The notes under the pieces were generated by a model, which saw only the letters and a program-made list of their open reading frames with translations, was not told the DNA's origin and did no database searches. Below are positions 8,233-19,600 of a DNA stretch of 64,000 bases, piece after piece. The first letter of the stretch is position 1; each line of letters starts with the position of its first letter. Source of the stretch: Neomegalonema sp. (lineage in GTDB: Bacteria > Pseudomonadota > Alphaproteobacteria > Rhodobacterales > Rhodobacteraceae); the NCBI GenBank assembly GCA_022760435.1, contig JALEFY010000012.1, forward strand, positions 19,063-83,062, in the 5' to 3' direction. The position numbers and the translations under genes were made by a program.

Positions 8233-9438
8233 TTATGCTTCGCCGGTGCTCGAGCCGACATTGTAGCCCGCAGCGTCCCCGCGCGAGCGGGCGGAGGCGA
8301 GGGTCTGGCGCAGTTCGGTTTCCATCTTGCGCATCTCGGCTTCGGCTTCGGCCCGCTTGCGCTTGCCTTCATCCGCGATCGCGAGGCTTTCCTCAATGGT
8401 CGCGATGAGCTGGGTATGCGAGTGTTTCAGCGCATCCATATCGACGACACCGCGTTCCATCTGCTCGCGGATCTCCTTGTTCGCATCGCGCAGGGTATCG
8501 GCGTTCGATTTGAGCAGATCATTGGTCAGATCATTCGCGGCCTTCACCGTGTCGGCGGCGTCCTTGGAGTTCTGGATCGCGATCGCCTGCGCCAATTGCG
8601 TCTGCCAGAGCGGCACGGTGTTGACGATGGTCGAGTTGATCTTGCCAACAAGGCTCTTGTCGTTTTCCTGCACGAGGCGGATCGAGGGCAGGGATTGCAT
8701 CGTCACCTGACGGGTGAGCTTCAGGTCATGCACCCGGCGCTCCAGATCGTCGCGTGCCTGGCGCAGATCGCGCAGTTCCTGCGCCATGAGCACTTGTTGA
8801 TCATCGGGCGCTGCCTGCACCTCGGCTTCCTTGGCCGGGATCGTGTTGGCATCGAGATCGGCGAGCTTCGCATCACCGGCGGCGATGTAGAGCGCCAGCT
8901 CATCATAAAACTCGAGCGATTTCTCGTAGAGCTTGTCGAGCGACTTGATGTCCTTGAGCAGCGTGGTCTCGTGGTCGAGCAGCTCATCGGTGATCCGGTC
9001 GATCTGCCCGCGCACGGTGGAGAATTTCTCCTTCAGATCGGCGACGGGGGTGAACAGGCTCATCAGCCAGCCCCAGAACCCTTCGGCCTTACGCCCCGAC
9101 AGGCCGTCGATATCGAAGCCGCGGATGGTCAGCACCATCTTGCGCAGGCTGTCGCCCGCCGGGCCGACATCCTTGTTGCGCACGCCCTCGAGCATCTGCT
9201 CGGAAATCGCGGTCAGCTCGCTCTGGGCGCGGGCACCGAATTTGATGATCGACTGCGTATCGCTCATGTCGATCTCGGCGATCCGCTTGTCGATCTCGAC
9301 CTTTTGCGCGTCATCGGCCTGATCAATGACGATCAGATCGCCCTTGATCTCGGGCAGTTCGGTCGCGGTCACGGCTTCGGCCTCGGCCACCTGCTGCGCC
9401 GCCTTTTCGCGGACCTGATCGGGGGTTACTTCTACCAT
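8233..9438 (-). CDS. TelA/KlaA-family (toxic anion resistance) protein
   Basis: A 401-aa soluble, largely helical protein of the TelA family. The family core shows in the GFWGWLMSLF segment (near residue 120), the DHETTLLKDIKSLDKLYEKS coiled coil, the TRQVTMQSLPSIRLVQENDK stretch and the VPLWQTQLAQAIAIQNSK motif. Members are named after tellurite resistance but their biochemical job is not settled; they recur with XpaC-type proteins in envelope-stress gene sets. The XpaC-type gene lies 78 bp upstream in the same direction, so the two are probably one operon. Confidence 0.88.
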   Translation of the reverse strand: MVEVTPDQVREKAAQQVAEAEAVTATELPEIKGDLIVIDQADDAQKVEIDKRIAEIDMSDTQSIIKFGARAQSELTAISEQMLEGVRNKDVGPAGDSLRKMVLTIRGFDIDGLSGRKAEGFWGWLMSLFTPVADLKEKFSTVRGQIDRITDELLDHETTLLKDIKSLDKLYEKSLEFYDELALYIAAGDAKLADLDANTIPAKEAEVQAAPDDQQVLMAQELRDLRQARDDLERRVHDLKLTRQVTMQSLPSIRLVQENDKSLVGKINSTIVNTVPLWQTQLAQAIAIQNSKDAADTVKAANDLTNDLLKSNADTLRDANKEIREQMERGVVDMDALKHSHTQLIATIEESLAIADEGKRKRAEAEAEMRKMETELRQTLASARSRGDAAGYNVGSSTGEA

Positions 9439-9516
9439 CTCGCATCTCTCCTTCTCGCGCCGCAGCGAGTACCCTCGCTCGGCGGCGGCATCACTCTCAG
9501 GGGGCAGCCCCCGCCG

Positions 9517-10224
9517 TCAACTCTCCTGTTTGAGCCGATCGGCCAGAACTTCGATCTCCACCTCCAGATCGGTACGCTCATCGAGGGTCAGGCTCTCCAC
9601 CTGACGGGCGCAAACGCCGCGCATCTCCTCGAGCAGATTGGCAAAGCGCGCATCAAGCTCAGGGTCATGCACCTCGAAGGCCGCGAATTTTTCCACCGCA
9701 CGGCGCGCCGAGGGAATGTAGACTTTCAGGAATTTCTTGGCCCGCAGGATGTCATCGGGGTCCTTGCGGATCAGCGTGAGGACCGTGCGTGCATTCTGGG
9801 TCATGCCGCTGGCTTCCCTGCGAAGGGCCGGATCCCTGAAGCCCTCGGCGGTTTGATCGATCACGGTGAGGTCAGCTTCGGCCTGCGCGAGCGCGGCCTC
9901 AACTTCGGGCGAGAGTGGCTTGAGCGCGGCGCCGGAGCCTTGCGCGATCTTGTCCTCGCCCGGCATCTGGGTGGCCATGACCACGAACAGCGTCATCACC
10001 CCGATGATCGCCGAGACCCAGCCGGGAATGCCGATCAGCATCATAATGATCGTCACCCCGGTGCCGCCGAGGATCGCCCAGATCATGCGCTGTTGATAGA
10101 TTTTCGGCTGCTTGCCCTCGATCCGCTCGCCGCGATTGAACCCGGTGAGCGCGCGCCAGTCATCCTTCGGCTTTTTCTCCGGCTTTTTCGGATCCTCGCC
10201 ATTTCGTCCGTTGTTCTCGGCCAT
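9517..10224 (-). CDS. XpaC-like membrane protein (5-bromo-4-chloroindolyl phosphate hydrolysis family)
   Basis: A 235-aa protein. It has a charged Lys/Pro-rich cytoplasmic head (about 40 residues), two close membrane helices (MIWAILGGTGVTIIMMLIG and WVSAIIGVMTLFVVMA), and a helical C-terminal domain with the family-like LKVYIPSARRAVEKF stretch. The family name comes from a Bacillus phenotype and says little about function. Its pairing with a TelA gene is seen in many bacteria and suggests a joint role at the membrane. Confidence 0.78.
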   Translation of the reverse strand: MAENNGRNGEDPKKPEKKPKDDWRALTGFNRGERIEGKQPKIYQQRMIWAILGGTGVTIIMMLIGIPGWVSAIIGVMTLFVVMATQMPGEDKIAQGSGAALKPLSPEVEAALAQAEADLTVIDQTAEGFRDPALRREASGMTQNARTVLTLIRKDPDDILRAKKFLKVYIPSARRAVEKFAAFEVHDPELDARFANLLEEMRGVCARQVESLTLDERTDLEVEIEVLADRLKQES

Positions 10225-10587
10225 CGCGAACGGGTCTCCTCTGGCAGATCGTGCATCGCGCCGCCGCCCGCCTTCGCCATCGGGGCGAGCGCAGATGACG
10301 CCTTGGCCTGCTTATACGCAGCGCGGCACGGGCTGGCTAGTGCAACCACTGCCCCTGCGGTCGCCGAGCGCGGAGATCGTCGCCCCTGAGCCGGTTTGTG
10401 TGAAGATGCGCCAAATTCCGGCCCCAATTGCGCAGAACCGTGCTAAGCTAACGCAGTTTTGCTGCATCCCTGCATCGACTCTCGTCGAATGCGAACACGA
10501 ACTGCGCAAGACACGCCTATTTTTGCCGCATGGATCGTTCATCGGTTACACCAAGAGGAACGCTGCCAAAATCGCAGGGGATTGACC
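10225..10587. other. Divergent intergenic region between the XpaC-like and sortase-target genes
   Basis: This 363-bp gap separates two divergent genes and must hold both promoters. I see no gene in it and no clear -35/-10 pair. The only ribosome site that stands out is AGGGG, 7 bases before the sortase-target ATG at 10588. Confidence 0.5.
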
Positions 10588-12915
10588 ATGAGCACCGCCA
10601 CGCCCACCCGTCACCGCCGCTACCGCCTTGATGGCGCTCGAGGGGACATGCGCGCGCCCATTGTGAGCAAGAGCTGGCTGGCCGCGCTCGCCCGTCTTTT
10701 CGCGGTGCTGGCACTCATGTTCGGCGCGCTCAGCGGCGCGGCACAGGCGCAATCGGGCATTCGCGATGACGGTCTGGTGCGGCTCGACCAGATGGATGGC
10801 GGCGCGCTTCTGTTCTTCACTGATGAGCCCGGTCTTTACGTCCCGGCGCCCGTGCTCTCCACCGATATCGAGATCGATGTCACCGGCCCGCTCGCCCGCG
10901 CCAAGCTCACCCAGCGCTTTCGCAATGTCTCCAAGGTCTGGGTTGAGGGCAAATATGTCTTTCCCTTGCCCGAGAATGCCGCGGTCGACACGCTGAAAAT
11001 GCGGATCGGTGACCGCGTCATCGAGGGGCAGATCAAGGAAAAGCAGCAAGCGCGCGAGATCTATGAGGCAGCGCGCGATGCGGGCTTCAAGGCGTCGCTG
11101 GTCGAGCAGGAGCGCCCGAACCTGTTCACCAACTCGGTGGCCAATATCGGCCCGGGTGAGACGGTGGTGGTGCAGATCGAGTATCAGCAGACCCTTGCTC
11201 CGCGCGATGGTGCCTTTGGCCTGCGGGTGCCGCTGGTGGTGGCACCGCGCTATTCGCCCGAGCCGCCGGTTCAACTCGTCAAGTTCGGCCCCAAGGGCTG
11301 GGAGCTGAACAAGGATCCGGTCCCCGACCGTGATCGCATCACCCCGCCGGTGGTCGATCCGCGCAGCGAGGAGCCGGGCACGATCCGCAACCCGGTCGAT
11401 ATCACCGTTCGGCTCAATGCAGGCTTCCCGCTGGGGCCGATCCGCTCGCTTTACCACGAGGTGAATGTCTCGCCGAAAGGCACGACCGGGGCCGAAGTCA
11501 CCTTGTCGGGCGAAGTGCCGGCGGATCGCGATTTCTACCTCTCCTGGACGCCCGATGTGCTCAGCGATCCCTATGTCGCGATGTTTTCAGAGAGCGTGAA
11601 CGGGTTCGATCACTATCTGATGATGGTCACCCCGCCCGCCGCCGAGCGTCTGGCCGATACCCGCAAGCCGCGCGAGGTGATCTTCGTGCAGGATATCTCG
11701 GGCTCCATGCATGGCGAGAGCATCGAGCAGGCGCGCAAGGGCCTGGAAATGGCGCTCAAGCGACTGAACCCCGAGGACACGTTCAATATCATCGTGTTCA
11801 ATGATCGCTATGGCATGATCGCCGACAAGCCGCTGGCGGCGACCGAGGCAAATATTGCCGAGGCCGTCAAGGCAGTGCGGGCGCTGCAAGCCGATGGGGG
11901 CACTGAAATGCTGCCCGCGCTCGAAGCAGCCCTGCGCGACGCCAATCCACAAGACGAAAGCCGGATCCGTCAGGTCATCTTCCTGACCGATGGCGCGGTG
12001 GGCAATGAGACCCAGATGCTCGGTCTGATCGAGAAGGACCTGGGCCGCTCGCGCCTGTTCACCGTCGGCATCGGCTCGGCGCCCAACAGCTATTTCATGA
12101 CCGCTGCCGCCGAATCCGGTCGGGGCTCCCATGTCTTCATCGGCGATCTGGCCGAAGTGCAGGAGCGCATGGAGCACCTGTTCGCCAAGATCGAAAACCC
12201 GGCGGTGACCGATCTGAACCTGTCGGTCAGCGGCTTTGCCGAGCCGGAAATCTGGCCGAACCCGTTGCCCGATCTGTATGCTGGCGATCCGGTGATCGCG
12301 ACCATCCGCGTGCCGGGCGGCTCGCCGATTGCCGCCATGTCGCGGGTGGTGCTGGAGGGCGAGCGCGCGGGCCAACTCTGGGTCTCGCGCAACGACCTGA
12401 GCAGCGCCAAGGAGCGCCCTGGCATCGCCAAGCTCTGGGCCCGCCAGCGCATTGCCTCGCTCGAAGCACTGCGCCTGTCGCCCGAGGCCAATATTGCTGC
12501 CGAGGAAAAGATCGATGCCGAGATCCTGCAAACCGCGCTCGATCATCATCTGGTCAGCCGCCTGACCTCGCTGGTCGCGGTCGATGTCACCCCGAGCCGC
12601 TCGATGTCCGAGCGCCTGAGCAGCACCGATGTGCCGCTCAACCTGCCCGATGGCTGGAGCCCGGAAGAGTTCTTTGACGCGCCCGCGACCGAGGCGATGC
12701 CAGCACCGGTGCCGCTGAAGGCGACGCTTCAGGATCGTCTGCAAAAGGCAGCCGAGGCGCGCACGCTCGCCGCCGCGCAGACCGAGGAAGCCGGGGTGCC
12801 GGTGCCGGTCGGGGCGAGCCTGTGGATCTTGCAGCTTGGCTTTGGCCTCTTGCTGCTGATCGGCGCCATCGCCCTGTGGATATGGGGTCAGCGCGCCCGT
12901 CGTAACCATTTGTAA
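10588..12915 (+). CDS. Marine proteobacterial sortase target protein (VIT + vWFA domains)
   Basis: A 775-aa surface protein. After a signal peptide (cleavage near AAQAQ, about residue 54) comes a vault/inter-alpha-trypsin (VIT) domain with the segment RFRNVSKVWVEGKYVFPLPE. A von Willebrand A domain follows, with a complete MIDAS: DISGS near residue 369, the Thr in GGTEM and the Asp in FLTDGAVG. The C-terminus has a proline/glycine motif (VPVPVGAS), a membrane helix and the basic tail RARRNHL, which is the sorting-signal layout. The motif is not a plain LPXTG. The sortase gene follows 59 bp downstream; in this family the two are normally each other's only partners. The start was chosen for its ribosome site; a later ATG at 10648 is possible. 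Confidence 0.88.
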   Translation: MSTATPTRHRRYRLDGARGDMRAPIVSKSWLAALARLFAVLALMFGALSGAAQAQSGIRDDGLVRLDQMDGGALLFFTDEPGLYVPAPVLSTDIEIDVTGPLARAKLTQRFRNVSKVWVEGKYVFPLPENAAVDTLKMRIGDRVIEGQIKEKQQAREIYEAARDAGFKASLVEQERPNLFTNSVANIGPGETVVVQIEYQQTLAPRDGAFGLRVPLVVAPRYSPEPPVQLVKFGPKGWELNKDPVPDRDRITPPVVDPRSEEPGTIRNPVDITVRLNAGFPLGPIRSLYHEVNVSPKGTTGAEVTLSGEVPADRDFYLSWTPDVLSDPYVAMFSESVNGFDHYLMMVTPPAAERLADTRKPREVIFVQDISGSMHGESIEQARKGLEMALKRLNPEDTFNIIVFNDRYGMIADKPLAATEANIAEAVKAVRALQADGGTEMLPALEAALRDANPQDESRIRQVIFLTDGAVGNETQMLGLIEKDLGRSRLFTVGIGSAPNSYFMTAAAESGRGSHVFIGDLAEVQERMEHLFAKIENPAVTDLNLSVSGFAEPEIWPNPLPDLYAGDPVIATIRVPGGSPIAAMSRVVLEGERAGQLWVSRNDLSSAKERPGIAKLWARQRIASLEALRLSPEANIAAEEKIDAEILQTALDHHLVSRLTSLVAVDVTPSRSMSERLSSTDVPLNLPDGWSPEEFFDAPATEAMPAPVPLKATLQDRLQKAAEARTLAAAQTEEAGVPVPVGASLWILQLGFGLLLLIGAIALWIWGQRARRNHL

Positions 12916-12974
12916 ACCATGGCCAATTTCAACTTGTACTGCGTTACCACCCGTTGCCCAGGATCGGATCGGCC

Positions 12975-13598
12975 ATGAATATCGTCCAGAAGAGCGCCTT
13001 GATCGCCATCATGATGGCTGGCGCCGGCCTTGCCGGATCGGCGCTCTACATCCCGGGCAAGGCGCTGCTCGGCCAGCAATTGCTGGAGCGGGCATGGGAA
13101 AGGGCCAAGGCCGGGGAGCCCGCCAAGCCCTGGCCATGGGCGGATATCGAGCCGGTGGCTCAGATCCATTTCCCGCGTCAGGACAAGCGGCAATTGGTGC
13201 TCAACGAAGCGCATGGTGAGGCGATGGCCTGGGGCCCGGCGCATGTTACCGGCACAGCGCGTCTTGGCGCGCCGGGCCTGACCGCAGTGGCGGCGCATCG
13301 GGATACTCATTTCGACTTTCTCGGTCAGGTTGCCCCCGGCGATGCGGTCGAGCTGGAAACGCGCGACGGGCTGTTCATCACCTATCGCGTCACCCAGGCG
13401 GTGGTGGTCAATGCCAATCAATGGCGTTTCCCGCGCCAATATCGCGGTCAGGACCAGCTCGTGCTCTCGACTTGCTGGCCGATCGGCGATCTGACCCCGG
13501 GCCCGGAGCGGCTGGTGATCTTCACCGAACGGGTGATCGAGACCCCGAGTACCCGATCCGGCGCCGATCTCGTGGCAGAAATCGGCGCGCCGGGCTGA
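12975..13598 (+). CDS. Class GN sortase
   Basis: A 207-aa cysteine transpeptidase with an N-terminal membrane anchor (ALIAIMMAGAGLAGSALYI). The catalytic triad is visible: His in AVAAHRDTHFDF, Cys in LVLSTCWP and Arg in PGPERLVIF. Gram-negative class GN sortases process a single adjacent VIT/vWFA target at its C-terminal motif and join it to an unknown acceptor at the cell surface. The target is the preceding gene. The 3' end converges on the giant RTX gene. Confidence 0.92.
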   Translation: MNIVQKSALIAIMMAGAGLAGSALYIPGKALLGQQLLERAWERAKAGEPAKPWPWADIEPVAQIHFPRQDKRQLVLNEAHGEAMAWGPAHVTGTARLGAPGLTAVAAHRDTHFDFLGQVAPGDAVELETRDGLFITYRVTQAVVVNANQWRFPRQYRGQDQLVLSTCWPIGDLTPGPERLVIFTERVIETPSTRSGADLVAEIGAPG

Positions 13599-13619
13599 GG
13601 ACGGGTTCTGGCTGATCGG

Positions 13620-13635
13620 GGGGCTTCTTAGCCCC
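13620..13635. terminator. Small hairpin between convergent sortase and RTX genes
   Basis: A perfect 6-bp stem GGGGCT-TCTT-AGCCCC lies between the two convergent stop codons. There is no proper T-tract on either side, so it may be a weak bidirectional terminator. Confidence 0.35.
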
Positions 13636-13655
13636 TCGCCCGCATCGCATGAGGC

Positions 13656-16600
13656 TCATCCGAACACGAACTGATCCGCGCTCAACTGATCGGGGGTGAT
13701 GCCAACAAGGCGCAAGCTCGCCCCCGCGCCCAGATCAAGCAGCGTATCGCTGCCATCAAGGCTCGCCGCCGCCTGCACCGAGGCGAAATCGCCCAAGCCG
13801 ACGCCGCGCAGATCCAGGAGATCGCCGGTGCCGAAATCCTCGATCCGATCCAACCCTCCCGCGCTCTCGAACACAAAACGATCCGCGCCACTGCCGCCGA
13901 TCATCGCGTCATGGCCGTCACTGCCGAGCAGAAGATCGGCCCCATCGGTGCCAACATGGCTGATATCGGCACCCAAACCATCGAACCGCGCCGCGATCTG
14001 GGCCGAGGTGAGCTGACTGCCATCGGCAAACGCGATCTGCTCGATCTGATCTGTCCAGTCGCCATCGAGTGTGTTCTCGATGCGCAGACTGTCGCCGCCC
14101 TCAAAGCCGAGCACCAGATCATCGCCATCGCGCGCGACCGAGGTTTCGGCCTGATTGTGCCCGGTCAGCTCGACCCGGTCGGTGTCAAAGAAGCCGCGAT
14201 CATGGATCACGTCATGCCCGTCGCCGGGGGCGAAGCGGTAGATGTCCGAGCCGTCCATGCCTTCGAGCAGATCGTCTCCGGCCCCGCCCGTCAGCACATC
14301 GGCGGTTGAAAAGCCGGTCACGGTATCATCGCCGCTGGTGACCTGCGCCTCGAGCAAGGCCGCGCGAGCATCGGCCATGCCGATCTCCTCGCCATCGGCA
14401 AAGCGGATCACCTCGACCCGGTCTTGCAGGCTGTCCTCGAGCGAGTTGACCAGCCGCACGCTGTCGGAGCTGCCCTCAAAACCGAGTAGCAGGTCCGCGC
14501 CCTCATGCGAGAGGCTGGTTTGCGCGCGTGTGTAGCCGGTCAGGTGCAGCACATCGGTATCGCCGAACCCGTTCTCGTCGATCGCGTCCTGCCCATCGCC
14601 CGGCGCGAACAGGTAGAGGTCCGAGCCATCCTTGCCCGACAGCGTGTCATTGCCGAGCCCGCCCGAGAGGGTTTCGGCCTGCGCAAAGCCGGTGAGCAGA
14701 TCATCACCGTCGCTCGCATCCTGCGCGATGAGCCGGTTGCGGATCTCGGCGGCGGTCCAGATCGTGCCGTCTTCAAAGCGGATCTGCTCGATTTGGTCGT
14801 TGAAATTGCCGTCGAGCGTGTTGCGGATGGTGATCTGATCGGCGGTCCCGGTGAAACTGACCAACAGATCGGCGCCGGTCCCGCGCGCCAGCAGCACTTC
14901 CTCGGGCGCATAGCCGCGCAGCCACAGCGTGTCGGTATCCGAAAAGCCGTTATCGTCGATCACATCCGCGCCGTCGCCGCGGCGGAACAGATAGGTGTCC
15001 GAGCCATCGCCGCCCGAGAGCGTGTCATCGCCGAGCCCGCCGGCGAAGGCCTCGCTCGCCGTGGTGCCGCTGAGGCTGTCCGCCCCGTCCGTGCCCCAGA
15101 GCATCAGGGCCATTTGCTGGATCGCGGCCTTGTCGAGCGTCTCGCCGCCCTCGAACACCAGCGTCTCGATGCCGTAATTACCGGCCTTGAACTGATCCTT
15201 GAGCCGGATCGTCTCGCTGCCGATGGTGATTAGCGCATCGAGCGCCGTGTCGGGCGCAAGTGAAAACTGCGCCTGCGACAGGGTCGCGCCGCTGATCCAG
15301 AGCTGGTCGATCTCGTTGGAATAATAGCCGTTTTCGTGCAGCACGTCCGAGCCCTCGCCCACGCGCCACAGATAGATATCCGAGCCATTGCCGCCGGTGA
15401 TGAGGTCATCGCCGCCCAGCCCCTCGAACACCTCATCCTCATTGGTGCCGGTCAGGATGTCGTCCCCGGCGCTGCCCGAGATCCGGTTGCCCTGCGCCAC
15501 CAGCATCTGCTCGAGCGCGGCGCGGTCCCAGATCGTGCCATCGGCGAAGTGGATTGTCTCGACCCCGTACCAATAGTCGATATTGGGCCGGAAATTCTTC
15601 TCGATCGTCAGGCTCTCGCCGGTGGCGGTGATGGTGAGGATCAGGTCGTCATTCTCGCGCGCGATGCTGATCTCGCTCGGGGTGAGGTCGATGAACTCGA
15701 CCCGGTCCTCGGCCTCCCAGGCGAGCTGCTTGCGGTCATCGAGGATGCGGTCATCGCCGTGCCCCGCGCCCCACATGTAGATATCCGAGCCGCCCGCGCC
15801 CTCCATCCGGTCATCGCCGCCGCCGCTATAAAGGGTCTCGCCGTAATCGGTGCCGGTGAGGGTTTCGGCATCCTCGCTCCCGTCGATCGGCATGGTCTCC
15901 GGCGCATAGTCGGCGGCGGTCCGCGTCTGGTCGGTGAAGACGAACTCCTCAACCGCTCGCCAGGAGCCGCCCGCGGTATAGCGCTCGTAATGATCCTTGA
16001 TCGTGAGCGTGCTTTCATCGCCCAGGGTGAAGATCAGATCGTTGCCCGAGCGGGCGACCGCCACCGCGTCCGAGGCGATGCCCTCGAAGACCACGCGGTC
16101 TACATCCTCGAGCAGCACATCGCGGCGATAGTCATGGATGGTATCCGAGCCTTGCTCATACCCCCAGATATAGGTGTCCGAGCCGCCATCGCCTTGCAGC
16201 AGATCATCGCCCTCCCCGCCGATGAAGGTCTCGTTCGAGGTCGAGCCGCTGATTGTGTCATCGCCCGCGCCGCCGATCACCATGCCCAGCGCCACATCGT
16301 CGAAGCTCAGCACCGCATCGGTGAACTCGAAGCGCTCGACGGCGTTCCAATAGCCGCCGATCGCCTCGCGGTGGAACTGATGGGCGATGGTCAGCGTCTC
16401 GCCGGTCGCCGTGATCGTGATCACCAGCGCATCGCCAGCGCGCGACAGCGAGACATCGGCCTCGGCCAGCCCGTCAAAGACGATCCGGTCTTCGTCTTCG
16501 TAGAGGATGTTGATCTTGTCCTCTTCGATTGTGTCATTACCCGCGCCGACCCCCCAGATATAGGTGTCGGAGCTACCAAACCCGGCCAGCACTTCATCGG

Positions 16601-19600
16601 CGGCGCTGCCGGAGAGGGTGTCGGCGGCATCGAAGCCCTCGATCCGGCCGCTGCCCACCTGCGCGGCGAGCGCATGGGCGCGGATATCGGCTTCGGAGAG
16701 CGTCGTGCCATCCGCGAACTCGAACCACTCAACCTGATTGAGGAACATCGGCTCGAACAGGCCGCTCGCGGTCAGGGTGTATTGCTGCTCGAGCACCAGA
16801 AGATCATCGGGCGCCCCGTCGAGCCCCGGCAGTCGCAGGGCGAGATCGGTACGGCTGAGGCGCTCGGCCAGCAGATCTTCGGGCGCGATATTGGCGCCGA
16901 ACTCGACGCGGTCATTGCCAGCCTCGGTCAGCACGTCCGACTTGACGCCCAGCGCGCTGTCATGGCCCTCGCGGATCGTGTCGGTGCCGTAGCCGCGCGC
17001 GAAGACATAGGTATCATCGCCCGGTCCACCGATCAGCAGATCATCGCCCGCCCCGCCATCGAGCAGGTCGCGGCCATGGATGCCGAGGATCGTGTCATCG
17101 CCCGCCGTCTTGGCGTCGGAAAGGGTGCGCTCGGCGATATCGTCGAAGGTCATCACCCCGATATCATCGAAGAAAAACAACTCGATGCGCTCACCCCACA
17201 CCACGCCGGCGACGCCGGTATTGGCGCTTTGGAACTGGTTCTCGATCGTCAGCACCTCACCGCTGGCGAAGCTGATCTCCAGATCCTGCCCGCCGGGGAT
17301 GCGCCGGAACAGCGCGTCGCGCGCGTTGAGCCCGCCAAAGGTGATGCTGTCGAGATGGATCTGGGTGACGGCGTCATTGCTCTCGCGGATGATGTCATGG
17401 CCATCACCGGCATTGAATTCGTAGATGTCTCCGTCGCGCCCGCCGATCAGGATGTCGTCGCCAGCCCCGCCGCGGATCACATCGGCGGACGGGGTGCCGG
17501 TCACCGTGCTGGCATTGGGATCGGCGGCGCTGACCGCGTCGGCGATCTCATAGGCCATCCACAGCTCGCCATCGGCGAAGATGATCTCGGCGACCCCGGT
17601 ATCGAAGGAGAAGTCCTCATCCCCTTCGAGCCCCGGCAAGCGGCCCTCGAACTGATCGACGATGCGCAACATGTCGCCGGTGTCGCGGTGGGTGAACACC
17701 AGATCGAGCCCATCGCGGCTCACCTCGAGATCGGCGGCAGTCGCGGCCGCAAAGCGTAAGGTATCGCCGCCGCGATCCGTGAACGGGGCCTCGCGATCGT
17801 CGATCACGTCCGAGCCCCAATCGGGCCCGACGATATAGACATCGGTGCCCTGGCCGCCATCGAAGCGGCTGTCACCGGCGCCGAGCACGAAGATCTGCCC
17901 CTCGGCATGGCCCGCATCCATCGCATCGCCCGAGGCGTTGCCGCCCAGATCCGCCTCCAGATGCAGCTTGCCGGTGTCGATGCCGAGCGCGGCGGCGGTC
18001 TCGGCAAAGCTGAGCGGCAGGGTGCTGCTCGCATGCGCGGCGAGCAGGTTGGCGGTCAGCATCCCCGAGGTCAGCGGTGCCGCGCCCTTGTGGTTGAAAT
18101 CGGCATAGACCACCGGCAGCAGGCTCGCCCATCCGGCGAGATAGGCCTCGAGCCCGTCGCTCGGGGCAGCGTCGAAGATCGCGGTGAAGAGCGGGCGCAG
18201 CTCGCCCGAGGTCGCCGCCCTGAAGCTGTCGGTGACCGGGTCATAGGGCAGGCCGGTGAAGAACTCAGCCAGCTCGTCCTGCGCCGCGAGCCGCACCGCG
18301 ATGCGGGCCTTTTGCTCCTCGATCACCTCGCCGATCAGATGCAGCAGATCCGCGCCCTGCTCGCCGCCGATCGCTGGCGCCGCACCATTCTCGCCCGGCA
18401 GCAAGGCTTGCAGCCCGGCCGCCTCGAGCCCATGGATGCGGGCGGCGAAATCAATCAGCTCGGCGTCGATATAAGTGACCCCGGCGGCGGTGATGTCGCG
18501 GATATCGGTATAGGCGGCGACGAAACTCGCCAGATCCGGGTCGCTCGGCCAGATCAGCGCGTTGAGATCGCCCCCGGCGCGCTCATAATCGAGGGCGGAG
18601 ACCCAGAGCCCCGCATCGGCGAGCCAGAGCGCGTAATCATCCTCGGCGAAGGGATGATCGAACACGGCGAGTTCGGCAAAGGGCAGCGCCTCGCGCTCGG
18701 CGCCGGGCCAGAGCGGGGTTGCCGCCCAGCCGGTTGCCAGGGAGACGCCGCTCAGATCCTGCGTGGTGATCGGATCCCCTTGCGCATCGAGCAATGCCGA
18801 GCCATCGGCGCGTTGCCAGCCCTCGGCCTGCCAGATTGCGTGCTCGACCGGCACCCCCTGCGCAAACAGCACCGGCGTTGCCACCGCCGCGCCCGGCGCC
18901 GCTTTTGCCCAAGCCCGCAGCAAGGGATCAGTTGCCTCGATCAGCGCGCTAAGATCGGGGGTGTCGAGAGCGCCATCGAGCGCCTGGAGCGCCTGCCAGA
19001 CGCCGAGATCCTTTGACGCCGCCAGCCGCAAATCGGTGAGCTGGCCGAAGCCCTTCACCTCCGGCAGCGCCGCGGCGAAATCGGCGATGGTCGTGTCGCC
19101 CAGATAGCGGGTCTGCTGCTCATCGACCGGGAAGCTCATCTCATGCAGCGCCCGGATCGTGCCATCGCTCAAGGTGACGGTGCCAAGCCCGGTGCGGGTG
19201 TGGCCGGAATTGGTCTGCTCATCGAGTGCCGAATGGCTGAGGCTGAGCGCGGCGATGCCGCTTGCCGCGAGCCCGGTCAGCTCGCCCTCATCGCTGATCC
19301 CGTCCTGGTCGAGATCGCGCCAGATTTGCAGCATGCCGTAAGCGCTGTCGGCCGCATCGATCACACCGTCGCCGTTCTCATCAAGCGCCGCCAGTGCCTC
19401 GAAGCCTGGCTGATCGGCCGAGCCAAACAGCTCGGAGATGTCGTCGATCACGCCATTGCCCGAATAATCGAGCGCGAGGATCCCGTCATCGGCCCGCACC
19501 CAGCCGGTCAGCTCGGCAAAGCCGTCGAGATCGAGATCAAAGCGCGCGCGGCTATAAGAGAGCGCCGAGGTCTCCAGCCCGTCGCCATCGAGATCGATCA

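Noticed and set aside
15336..17759. Long plus-strand open frame (about 800 codons) opposite the RTX repeats, and a similar one at 19143-21830
   Set aside because: They are antisense to a clear RTX coding frame; the high GC content and repeated Asp/Gly codons remove stops on the other strand. Their products are Arg/Ala/His-rich with no domain and no ribosome site.
13960..17890. Regularly spaced repeats, considered as a CRISPR array
   Set aside because: The units are 360-470 bp, diverged and in a continuous protein frame encoding calcium-binding repeats.
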